NCBI GenBank assembly: GCA_963691655.1
Contig: OY829326.1
Coordinates: forward strand, 148,322,998 to 148,386,997
DNA length: 64,000 nucleotides
Source of the DNA: Toxonevra muliebris
Taxonomy: Eukaryota > Arthropoda > Insecta > Diptera > Pallopteridae
Direction: 5' to 3'
A program made the position numbers and the translations under genes. A model generated the notes under the pieces. The model saw only the letters and a list, made by a program, of their open reading frames with translations, had not been told where the DNA came from and ran no database searches. Of the stretch, positions 43,782 through 53,974 are shown in pieces. The stretch's first letter is position 1; every line of letters starts with the position of its first letter.

Positions 43782-44830
43782 GTGACAAAAAATCAGATAA
43801 AAGTTCAGATCAAAGCAAGACCGAAAAAATGTCAAAAGGAGATCAAATTTAGACCAAACTTCAGGTTGAAATTCGAACGAAAAGTCATATCGACATTTAT
43901 ATCAAAAACAGACCGAAATTCAGACCAAAGCTCAAATCAAAAATTCAAAATCAGACCAAAATGCGAACCAAATTTTTACCAAATACCAGATCGAAATCAA
44001 AACCAAAAATTAGACCGAAATTCAAAGCAAAAATCCAATTTAAATTCAGACCAAAATTCAGAACCAAATTCAGTCTTAGTTCAAACCAGAAATAAGACCA
44101 AAATTGAGTTGGAAATTCCGACCATAAATCAAATCAAAACCACACTAAAATTCAAATTTTTAGAAGGAACTGAAGTTCCCATATTCCCGCTCTGGATCCG
44201 CCACTGATCCCAGCATAATCATTTTGCAATTTAACATTTTGATGAAACAACGTAAGGATACAAAAAGTCAAAAGTGAAACAAAGCCTAATTGAAATATAA
44301 AAAAAAATATATCGAAACGATTTCTGTAACAGCCCAAGTTAATAATATCATATTTTTACAACTTTGGTGCTGTTATGGTGCTGCAGTTTAAAGCAAATAC
44401 TTTTTATGCGTTCACTTAAAGCCAACCCTGGTTTTTTCAGGCCAAAATTTAAAACCAAATTCAAACAGGATCAGAACAAAACTCAGACAAAAATTCGGAC
44501 TAGAACTCAGATCAAAAGCAGGCCAAACTCAGTCTAAAATACGATTGAAAAAGAGAAAAGCTCTAACCGAAATCAGACAAAGGTCAGACCGGAAATCAGG
44601 CCGATATTGAGACCGAAAATCAGATCAGAATTATACCAAAATCAGACCAAATTATAGCCAACTTCTAGATCTAGTTCCGGTCACACCAAAACCATTTGGC
44701 AACAGACTTTTTTGATGAACCACTGTAGAGGTACAAAAAATGTTAAGAACATAGAAATAAGGTTTGGATACTGTAAACAAAATCTATGATATGTAATAAC
44801 GAAACGATTTCTGTAAATGCCTAGACCCAA
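43782..44830. repeat. Duplicated composite of satellite array and unique block
   Basis: Two successive units. Each has an array of AATTCAGACCAAAATTCAGA-type repeats (43,782-44,150; 44,440-44,670) followed by a block with TTTTGATGAA, GTACAAAAA or ATACAAAAA, and CGAAACGATTTCTGTAA (44,237-44,335; 44,712-44,820). The array unit is the complement of that at 26,080-26,545. The frame at 43,782-44,207 is a by-product of the repeat. Confidence 0.65.
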
Positions 44831-44892
44831 ACTTAAATAATACATATATATTAGGGCGACCCGATTTGTATGGATTAATTTTTTTTTTTTTT

Positions 44893-44989
44893 TTGAAAAG
44901 CAATAAAGACAGAAAAATTCGTTGTTAAATTCTGGCAAGTAACTTTGACGTAAATTCAACAACGAATTTTTGTCTTTATTGCTTTTCAA
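44893..44989. repeat. Long near-perfect hairpin
   Basis: Bases 44,893-44,930 (TTGAAAAGCAATAAAGAC and on) pair with 44,951-44,989 over about 37 bp with one 2-base bulge and one mismatch, leaving a loop of about 20 bases. A T run lies before it and an A run after it, extending the symmetry. It is likely the centre of a palindromic MITE; a hairpin RNA precursor is possible but unsupported. Confidence 0.65.
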
Positions 44990-44999
44990 CAAAAAAAAA

Positions 45000-46650
45000 T
45001 CGATGTATCTTAATGTGCATATATATTTGCATCATAAATCACTGTATTAAAAATCTGTTAATCAAATTATTCAATATATCAGCTTAAATTATTTCAATAG
45101 TATGTGAAATATTTTTGTTGTCATTTTCTGAAATGAGAAGTAAATATTTACTTCATTCACTTTTAATTTCAAGTACGTGGTAATGCTACAAATTGATTGG
45201 TTGAGTGAATGGTGTCACAAAGGAAATGTAGGACATTAATTAAAATTAAAAATGTGAAAAAGAATAACGACCAAAACCAATAAAAATACAACAACAACAA
45301 AATCATTAACTATGACAAATTAAATGTTGTATATTTTTAACAATATGTAAATGCACAAAAAAAAAAAATTAATTGGAATATTAAATACCTATATTTATTT
45401 ATTAAAAATATTATATCAATTAAAAACATTGATTGATGTTCATTTAATATTACAGCAAATAATGAAGTTATTTCCTATTTCCATTTACATAGTTGCATAT
45501 TACATACTTATGTATGTATAAAAAGTCATTCCCATTCACTTTTCGATTACCAACTTAATATACTACTAAAATATTAACTACTTAGGTACTTCCCATATTT
45601 ATATAACTACATGTATCTAAAAATATGATATCTGTGAAAACACAAGTAGCATGTCCTTGATGCATCACTTCCGCGTATGGCTATGTATCTGTCTATCTAG
45701 TTGTCATATGTGTGTGTGTGTGTGTGTTTGTTTTTTTTTTTGTTTCAAACCCCAATTCTGCAATACTTTACTTCAATTCACTCTCTACTTTCGTTTCGAT
45801 TTAAATCTTCTTCAAGTTCCTTATATGAACTGAGTCTTTTTGGTATTTTCACACGCTTGAGCATCACATTTGATTCAACATCACGTTTTCAAATTACAAT
45901 ATGCTGCGACACAGACAGAACATACACACATATAAACATGCATATAGCTACATTTATGATACCCTGTCATATTGAACATTAGCTGCCTTTATGTAACCCT
46001 TTTTTATGTGTCTGTTATGTAATTTTCTTCTTTTTCATGCACACTTTTGAGTCTACATACATACAAACTCTGCCTAAAGTTTATTTAGGAGATGGTAATG
46101 AGGTTTCCTGCTCGTTCACACACTGACTCTTGTATGCTTGTTTGCTCCATTTCATAAGCGCTTAATATGAAAAATAAACTCAAAAATATTTATTATAGAC
46201 AAATTTGCTTTTGCTGTATTTATATACGTTTGTATGTATGTAACTATATGTATTTTTTTTGTGTTTAGTGTTTGGGTTAAGGATACTACTAAAACTGTTT
46301 TAAATTTTATATTAACTTAAAGCAAATATTATTTATTTTTTTTTTTTTTTTGTAGACCTTACCTTGGCATTGAAGTTGACAGCCAAAACGCTGCTTACAC
46401 TTAATCTTTCACTGTTGGGTTTTAAGGAAAAGTTGTGTCTATTTTCCATTTGTCTACATTTTGATGGAAATTATTTGGAATAATTTAGGAGTATTTGTAG
46501 ATACGCCATCTAAATTTCCTCATTTTTCCCCCGAATATGTCTGTCAAGTTGTCGAAAACTCAGTGGCAAAAAAAAAATTTTCTGCAGATATTTAACTTCC
46601 TCTACATCAAGGGTATTAAAGGTTATTGTTGTTGTACCGCAACCTGTAAG
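45000..46650. other. Non-coding stretch with microsatellites
   Basis: Includes a TG repeat (about 45,709-45,727) and CATA-type repeats. No gene recognised. Confidence 0.5.
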
Positions 46651-46660
46651 ATCCATTGTA

Positions 46661-47924
46661 TTGAGAGTTTGAATGTATAAACTCGTATTTTTTTCGTAAT
46701 TTGGACATTTATTGTGGAAAAGTGATTATAAATTTATTCTTTAAAGTATTGTCCATCGTCAGCCACAACCTTTTCCCATCTTTCTGGTAGCATACGGATT
46801 CCGCGTCGAAAGAACTCCTCACCTTTTGAGGCTATCCACGAATCGACCCATTTTTTGAGTTCTTCGGAAGAACGGAAGTGCTGTTCATCCAGACCATGTG
46901 TCATCGATCGGAACAAGTGGTAATCAGAAGGAGCAATGTCTGGAGAATACGGCGGGTGGGGTAGCACTTCCCATTTCAGCGTTTCCAAGTAAGTTTTTAC
47001 CTACATTGCAACATGCGGCCGAGCATTGTCGTGCTGAAGAATAACTTCGTCGTGTCTATTCTCATATTCTGGCCTCTTATCCTTTAATGCTCGGCTCAAA
47101 CGCATCAATTGTAGTCGGTAGCGGTCGCCAGTAATCGTTTCATTCGGTTTCAACAGCTCATAATACACGACACCTTTCATATCCCACCAAATACACAGCA
47201 TGAGCTTGGATCTATGGATGTTCGGCTTTGCCGTTGATGTTGATGCATGTCCGGGCGGTCCCCATGATTTTTTACGCTTTGGGTTATCGTAACGTATCCA
47301 CTTTTCATCGCCAGTCACAATGCGATGCAAAAAACCCTTTCTTTTCTGTCGTTCAATCAGCAGTTCAAATGTGAAAAATCGTCGTTCGACGTCTCTCGGC
47401 TTCAATTCGTACGGCACCCAATTTCCTTGCTTTTGAATCATTCCCAATGCTTTTAATCATTTAGAAATGGTTGATTGATCAACTCCAAAAGATTATGCAA
47501 GTTCTTCTTCGAGTAATGCCTTCAATTCTTCATCTTCAAACTTTTTCGGGCCGCCTGAACGTTCCCTGTCTTCAACATCAAAATCACCACTTTTGAAACG
47601 GGCATACCACACCTGACACATTCTAACGTCTATAGCACAGTCAGGATAAGCTTCAGTGAGTAAACGATGTGCTTCAGTTGCGTTTTTTTTTAAATGGAAG
47701 AAGCAAATTAAACTTCCCGCAAATGTTGTTTTGTTGGCACGAAATTCGGCATTTTCAGCTATAGTAAAACACTTTTATAAAATTATGAAAATTATTTCAC
47801 AGATTAATTCTTATAGTATTTTTGGCGCTCTTCGAGATAGAATAGCTGTCAATGTCAAAAAAATGGCGCGTATGATAGATAAAAAGTTAGTCACTATTAC
47901 GAGTTTATACATTCATACTCCCAA
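46661..47924 (-). mobile_element. Mariner (DD34D) transposon, inactivated by stops
   Basis: Terminal inverted repeats of about 28 bp (TTGAGAGTTTGAATGTATAA at 46,661; complement of the other end TTGGGAGTATGAATGTATAA at 47,924) lie beside TA on both sides (46,659-46,660 and 47,925-47,926). The transposase gene fills the 1,264 bp. This is the normal size and layout of mariner. Confidence 0.9.
46734..47765 (-). pseudogene. Mariner transposase, three in-frame stops, lost start codon
   Basis: Reading one frame from 47,765: the expected ATG is ATA (I-A-E-N-A-E-F-R), followed by the N-terminal DNA-binding region (A-H-R-L-L-T-E-A-Y, V-W-Y-A-R-F-K-S-G-D-F, Q-S-T-I-S-K). Stops: TAA after E-E-E-L-A (about 47,495), TGA after T-I-S-K (about 47,460) and TAG after R-P-H-V-A-M (about 46,998). 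The catalytic core is present: V-T-G-D-E-K-W (first Asp), L-Q-H-D-N-A-R-P-H (second) and PPYSPDIAPSDYHLF (third), the DD34D arrangement. The C-terminus has W-E-K-V-V-A-D-D-G-Q-Y-F. I saw no frameshift, so decay is by point mutation only. The protein would cut and paste DNA at TA; this copy cannot. Confidence 0.88.
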
Positions 47925-47926
47925 TA

Positions 47927-48360
47927 GTTTACACCAAGGCTTTGCAAAGGTAAGAAAAACATGTCTATAGTTTTGCCCATTTTGCCCACCGTTTGTGTAT
48001 ATAAAATATTATACCTTTTTAACCCCAACCTCTGAATTTCATCTCTGATTTCCCTGGCTCTTGAATTAAGGCCTGGTTTTGTTGTGTCAGGTAGAGCATC
48101 AACTCATGTAAGGCCGTTTTAAAGGGGTACAAATTAATTTGCAATACCTGCAGTCTTTTTTGGTTTGGCATCCTTCCTTTCACCCTGGAATCTCGCTTTC
48201 AAGATGCCCAATCTGAATTGTTCTAAGACAAATTATGATTTGGTAATCTTTCACATCTTCTTAACACTTATTGTCGACGAGATAATTCACCAGCTGTAAA
48301 TGTCCAGTAAAATGAATCGATTTTGTAACCCCCAACGCTTTTAGATTTGACATAATCTTT
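47927..48360. other. Non-coding, nothing recognised
   Basis: Spacer between the mariner and a small MITE; no open frame or repeat match. Confidence 0.4.
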
Positions 48361-48362
48361 TA

Positions 48363-48503
48363 CTAACTTTTGCTTCGGAGCCCACTTTTTGAAATTTTGT
48401 AGAACATTGTTTTTTTTTGTTTTTTTTTTGACCAACGAACCCATTTTCGGCCTCTATTTTATTCAAAATAATATTCCAAATGGGACTCCGGAGCAAAAGT
48501 TAG
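48363..48503. mobile_element. Small TA-flanked MITE (141 bp)
   Basis: Inverted ends CTAACTTTTGCTTCGGAGCC and CTAACTTTTGCTCCGGAGTC (complement of the right end) match over about 24 bp and are bounded by TA (48,361-48,362 and 48,504-48,505). The centre is T-rich. It is a Tc1/mariner-type MITE by target site; the parent is unknown. Confidence 0.7.
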
Positions 48504-48589
48504 TATAAATTTTATGAAACTAAAAAAGCGGCGTCATGATGGGTGCTACAGAAGTCTACTTTATTCCGATATAGTCTAGTGACCAGTCC

Positions 48590-48800
48590 TTTTTTTTTTT
48601 TTGCTTAACTTTGACGCCACTTTGCCAATCGTCGAAGTTTACCTTGTCCACATCACCATCAAGAAAGGCACGGAGGATTTTGGTCCATGCGGTTAGCTTG
48701 CAGCTCCATCTGAGATTCCAACAACTGAACCTCAGTTGCAGATTCCCTTGTCAGGCTAGCATGTAACATTTAAATCTCATATTTAGCCACCGTGTCCAAT
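48590..48800 (-). other. Possible coding relic, unassigned
   Basis: The minus strand reads LTRESATEVQLLESQMELQA in one frame and, after a frame change, KLTAWTKILRAFLDGDVDKV and FDDWQSG. The composition looks protein-like, unlike neighbouring DNA, and could be a retroelement gag-type remnant. No diagnostic motif is visible, so I give no function. Confidence 0.25.
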
Positions 48801-51060
48801 CTCAAGCCCTAACACGTTGCCCCACTACCGTTGCCTTCTGATTCACATGACTCGTTGGCATCCTGTGTGATTTAAAAAGGCACAGTGTGGATTGATTCTC
48901 AATATATTTGTATTAAGTCTACACTAAGGATTTTTAATGCAGATTTGAAAATCGTTAGCTTCCACAAACTCTAAGGAACGAAAAGGCATACAACCATTTG
49001 AGATAGATGGGAATTGTGATATATTTTCTTTTGCTTTTTATATTCCATAATTCATTTTCTCAACCCTAATACTCTCAGCTTTAAAAATATTTAAATTATC
49101 TGGTATCTAGGAAGGTAAAGATATCAATTCATAGAAAGGTCTAGTATACGAAATTACCTATCATTATTTCCATAAAAGTGTGCTCAGAAGTAGTTTTTTA
49201 CAACAATTTAGTTAAGTGTATTTCATTTTAAAAATAACGACGACCCGGGTTTTGCTTTTTTTCGGATCAGACAATAGAGAATATTTAAAAAAAGAAAGTA
49301 TTTTCATGTTTTCTTTTGGTAAATGAAAATCGCTCAGTTTCTTTTCACTTCTCTTCGAGTTTTCTTGAAAATTGATTGAAAGAAATCTTCAATCCATATT
49401 GTCGACATAAATATTCTACTTTACGCGGAAGTAAACAATTGTTCAATGTAAAGCACAACTCTACTATGAAATGTCCAAACTGTTGGTTAGAAAAATACAG
49501 ATAGAAAGGTATAATGTTCAAATATAAAAGTATACACTACCACCGTCTCGTATTTCTAAATTGCGTAAAAATACGTGACAGATTTAACTAACATTTCAAC
49601 AAAATATTTCTACATAGGCGCGGATGTGGTGTAAAACCAGTTTGTTTAAAAGAAGAATGTTGAAAGATTTATGCATTAGATATATATCTACTATGCTGAA
49701 AAGTATGCAATGAAATTTTTTAAGCGTGACCTTTAAATTAAATTTTCTTCTGAAGTTTTTGTAACGCAAAGTTTCAGTAAAGTCGCGCTTGTAAAGGTGA
49801 CCTATATAAATATTTTTGTTTTATATTTTTTTCAAATAAAAAATGTCAAAGTTTATATTAGTTACTGTCATTTGCTAACCTGATTTTTCTGCTTACATTG
49901 TGGGCGAATATAATTTTCAAAATGCAATTAAGCATGGAAAATGCGCGCTACAGTAAGTATATACATATTCCCACGACTCGAGGAGAGTTATATAGAAGAG
50001 CATTGCTAATGCTCAAATGCAATTAAAATTGCAACATCGCCGGGCAAAAGGAAAAGATAAAAAGAAAAATTGCAGATAGCTACAAATAAAAATAAACGAA
50101 AGAAAAATTATATTTTTCAAATTATTATTTTTTCTCTACTTACTATTATTATTATTATTATCCTTATTTATCTTCGTATGTCAAGTGGAAAAGTAATTTA
50201 CTTGCTTATGACAAAGCTGAAAAAATAGAACGATTTGTCAACACAAACGTACACAGGTAATCGTCAACGTCACTACCACCAACATAACATAAAAAAAAAC
50301 ATACACACACACTTATATATATATATGTGTTTATGTATATTGAAATGAACTGCAATTACAACCGCAAAACGTAGAGATAGAAAAATAGTTTTCCTCCTTT
50401 GTCTTTATTTTAGTTCTAAAATCCTTTTTGTTTCCTTTTCTTTCGTTTTATTTTTATCATAATTCTGCAATCAGCATTGAGCGAGTCAGAGTCAATTTTA
50501 GTTGTTTGCAAAAATAATTTGAAATTTGGCTTTAAGCTGAAAGCGTTTATTATCTATCCACCACAATAGAGGATTCGACATAGACAGACAAACAATTATA
50601 TAGACATGGGGGAAAACTTTTATAGTACCAACAATAAATCACATACTTATAGTATATGAAAATAAATACACAAAAGTGAAAATAAAAGGACACAAATCCA
50701 AAGATCATTATATTAATTACACATGGAAGAGTTTTGTCATTTTTTTTCTGTGGAAATATATTTCTTGCAGTTGTTATTATTTCTATGTTTGGGGTTATGT
50801 TTCTTGTGTACAAATAGTAAGCAAGCAAAATTCTTTTTGCTCGTAAAATATTTGATATTTAACTATGGAATATGGGCATGTAATTGAAAAAGCTAAAAAA
50901 TTCGTGAACTAATACGGAGAGCGGGGTAATTATGCAGGTCTAATTAATTTTTTCCAACATTTTCGATTGCATGGAATTAATGTAAATTTTAATTTATATT
51001 ATGGTAATATTCATCAGTATTATGAACACATTATTTACTTTATGTAATATATTTCGACTT
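48801..51060. other. Non-coding stretch
   Basis: A+T-rich, with an ATT trinucleotide run (about 50,140-50,160) and a CA/TA microsatellite (50,300-50,330). No gene recognised. Confidence 0.5.
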
Positions 51061-51068
51061 GGCATAGG

Positions 51069-51224
51069 CAGAGATGGAAGCCGGTTATGAACCAAACGAA
51101 CTTTGAACCGAACCATCTACGATTATAATTTGAGTGACTCGAACGATTTAAGTAGTTTAAACCGAACCAGCAGTTAAGAGGGACCGTGAACCAAACTGCA
51201 AAATTTATTTAGTTCACATCCCTA
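51069..51224. mobile_element. Small hAT-like MITE (156 bp) with GAACC repeats
   Basis: Left end CAGAGATGGAAGCC and complement of right end TAGGGATGTGAACT form an imperfect inverted repeat. Flanking octamers GGCATAGG (51,061-51,068) and GATATAGG (51,225-51,232) agree at 6 of 8. The interior repeats GAACCGAACC-like strings (51,083-51,200). No ORF. Confidence 0.6.
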
Positions 51225-51570
51225 GATATAGGGTTTAACTTCGACTTCTAAAATATGAATTGCTGCTGAGTAATCCAATCCTAAGTAGTGGAACTGTTAT
51301 CCTTTTTACACTTTTATACCATTTAAATAAGATAAAATTTACAAAGATCAGATAATGCTTTCTGTTTTCTATGAATTTTTAGACTTATCAAAGGCTGGTA
51401 CTTAGGTCCCAGGGTAAAAATTTTTCATCAAAAATGTTTTTAATTTTATTAACATTGAAAAACCATGAATGTAGGTTTTCAACTTCAAATCGAAGCCCAT
51501 GTCAAAAAAATGTGTGACACATTGTTATAAATACATTTCTTGTATTGATGAAAACGCTATTGGAATCCTA

Positions 51571-51588
51571 GGGGGGGGGGGGGGGGGC
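51571..51588. repeat. G homopolymer
   Basis: A run of about 17 G in an otherwise A+T-rich region. Similar G/C runs mark the hAT-like elements at 31.3, 34.7, 59.3 and 60.1 kb, but no terminal repeats were found around this one. Confidence 0.5.
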
Positions 51589-51629
51589 TCTTTTGGTGTT
51601 AAAATCACCCTTGCCGATGAAAATCTCAT

Positions 51630-51660
51630 TGACCGACGATCACATTTTGATCGTCGGTCA
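51630..51660. repeat. Perfect 13 bp hairpin
   Basis: TGACCGACGATCA (51,630-51,642) pairs perfectly with TGATCGTCGGTCA (51,648-51,660) around a 5 base loop. G+C content is well above its surroundings. Function unknown; it may be the centre of a decayed palindromic element. Confidence 0.6.
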
Positions 51661-52900
51661 TAAATCAAAAAAACAAATTTTAAAGGGACGAAAAAATGAG
51701 GAAACCTCTGGATCCATCAGTAGATGAAGATATAATCCAATACAATGAACCATGGTTTGATTAAAGGTAAAGTTGTCTTAGAAAAAAAGCTTTAACGCAC
51801 TTTTCTCAAAGCAATGTTTTCAATGTCTGTGAGAATGACTGTGAGAATGACTGTTTCTCAACTGTCAACTGAAATTTGAAAAAAAGTTCCTTTCTGAAAA
51901 TGTCTATAACTCCATCAGGAACCATTTTTCGGCTATTTTTGTTGTAATAAGGCGTATTTAAGCCCTAAAGTCGCATTACTTTTTAAGAAATACACAAACA
52001 TATCTTTAAGAAAAATTCTTGATTAACATGTTTTTCGCATCTTCCAGAGTTAGATGGTTCAAAAAACCGATTTTTTTTTATTTTATAAATTGTTAGTAAA
52101 ACTATTGAAAAATATTTTCCCAAAATTTTAAGTGAAAATTCCGACTCGTTCTATTGTTATAACCCATTAAAGTAAGTAGCTCTCCTTCAGGCCCCGAGCA
52201 CGCCACGTTTTTCAAATGCATTTTTCTCTAAACGACTTTTTTTGAACTTGCGTTCACACTAATTCGAAAAGTTTTCAACCAATCAATGAAAATTGGCAGT
52301 TGGCATTGCGCTCTATATGAACCTAAAATCAGAATATTATCATTATTTAAATTTTTTTTTTTTCAAAAAAAGTTGTAAAAAATGGCAAAAAATCATGCTT
52401 TTTTGTTTTGACCCCTGTAAAAAATTCAATTTTCTATTTTTTTATAGCATTTCGGTTCATATAGAAGAGGGACATATAATAAAAGTAAATTCCAACCTCG
52501 TTTGATTTCAGATGTGCGCAAAATGCTGAGTCTGATTGTGACCTGCAATATAGGGTCGTTAATAACTTCGGTGTTTTTCAAGGAAATTCTTCAAAAATTT
52601 ATGGTATATGTATACTTAAATATAAGTATAAAATATTCTCAAAGTATCAGTAAATTATATTCATTTTTTATACTATAAAAAAATTCATGAAAATCATTGA
52701 GAAAACGCTGTCCTAACTATAAAATATTGCAGCTAAGTAATATGTGCTAATGAATTTCGTATGATTATCCCAATTCATATATAATTCGATTCTTCATATT
52801 GATCAAGAAATTAATAAGAAACTTTGTTTGTGTATACCTGATTCGGTTTGTGTATTTCAGGCTGAGGTTAAAAAAAGCATGGAGGTCATTTCTCTCGCAT
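51661..52900. other. Non-coding, nothing recognised
   Basis: A+T-rich. No gene. A direct repeat of GTGAGAATGACTGT occurs at 51,829-51,855. Confidence 0.4.
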
Positions 52901-52902
52901 GA

Positions 52903-53590
52903 ATTTTTTTTTTTTTTTTTTTTAACGAATCCCAACGGACCCACTTACCCGCCCATCCGCACGAGGGGCACATCCGCATGACGTACGGATTTGGTGACCG
53001 ATTCAGATGCATTCCGGAATGCCCTGATAAAGTGCTGATTGGGGAGAATAAATAAAGATTATTAGTAATCATCAGCTGTTTAACGATTAAGAAAATTTAA
53101 TACATTTAATTTTATATACTGGAGAGAGTCGGAAATGTCAAAAATGTCGGGCAGAGAATTGAAATTATTACACATACAAGGAAAAGGGTTATTTTGGGCA
53201 TAGTTTGTTCTACAAGCATCAAGTTTAATAGGAATTGGATATCTAGAACAGCGATTTGGAACATTAATTTTGATTTCATTGAGTAAAAATTGAGAATCAA
53301 TATAACCATTTAATAATTTAGTGACAAACATCACATTTAGCATAACTCTTCTGCTCCGAAGAGTTGGCAAGCTTATAAGTTTTAACCGTTGTTCATAAGG
53401 CGGGAGGTGTTGTGATGGACTCCAGTGTAACGAACGTAGAGCAAACAAGAGGAACTGTTTTTGCACAGATTCCAACTTATCAGCATAACAGTTGTACTGA
53501 GGGCTCCACACAGCAGAAACATACTCCAGAACTGGTCTTACAAGTGCAGTGTAAAGTGATTTCCCATTTTTCCCAGCTGTAGTACGAATT
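52903..53590 (-). mobile_element. 5'-truncated LINE with 3' UTR module (copy 2) and poly-A
   Basis: On the minus strand it starts inside an ORF2 C-terminal region (about 53,590), continues to the stop at 53,080-53,082, then a 3' UTR shared with 19,391-19,605, including the palindrome GCATTCCGGAATGC, and ends in a poly-A tail (plus-strand T run, 52,903-52,923). A short 3' fragment plus poly-A is classic LINE 5' truncation. Confidence 0.85.
53080..53590 (-). pseudogene. LINE ORF2 C-terminal fragment
   Basis: Open from about 53,585 without a stop to 53,080. It encodes LVRPVLEYVSAVWSPQYN, DKLESVQKQFLLFALRSLHW, R-R-V-M-L-N-V-M-F-V and a C-terminus ending N-F-L-N-R. The same order (L-E-Y-A-A-F-I-W, RLERIQKVFIRFALR, R-R-T-I-L-S-L-M-F-V-Y) is found at the end of ORF2 of the LINE at 8.8-13.1 kb, so both belong to the CR1/Jockey group but to different families. 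The catalytic domains are missing. Confidence 0.8.
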
Positions 53591-53714
53591 AATCAGCCAA
53601 TAATTCTAACTAGATATAGTAATTAGTTTCAATTCGAATTGGAAATGGACTCTTCCACTTGTTTCACATTCCGAAAAATTTGGCAAAGAATAACTTTAAC
53701 AAAGCCAGACATCT

Positions 53715-53970
53715 AAATACTAAAAAACAGTCGAACGGGCATTTCTAGGTTTGCCACAGTTCTTGTGGGGAACTGGCCAATGGGTGCATGTGCAGCCAAA
53801 TTGTGCCAAAATGGCTTCAGGTCTGTATTTAGAGGAAACCCTTGCTCATTTTCGTTGCACTTAACCTACTCTTTTTAAAGCAAGGCTTCGTTTTTTATAA
53901 ACACCCTTACTAAATGTCTTAGGAGAGATTACCGAGATTTAATTAAAGGAATAGTCACACGAGTGGCATC
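53715..53970 (+). pseudogene. 3' end relic of an RNase H-type LINE
   Basis: Plus strand, in two frames: N-S-R-T-G-I-S-R-F-A-T-V-L-V-G-N-W-P-M-G-A then, shifted, E-E-T-L-A-H-F-R-C-T and P-T-L-F-K-A-R-L-R-F. This matches the G-H-x-P-I-G and ETxxHFLCxCPAL regions that end ORF2 in I-type LINEs. A TAA replaces the Cys after C-T. No upstream domains remain. Confidence 0.55.
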
Positions 53971-53974
53971 AAAA

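Noticed and set aside
43672..44207. Possible hAT-like element with CAGTGAGGCGAC and CAGTGGCGGATCC ends around the satellite
   Set aside because: The ends align poorly and the flanking octamers do not match.
43782..44207. 141-residue frame
   Set aside because: It is the translation of a degenerate satellite (repeating N-Q-K/R-P-K residues) and has no independent support.
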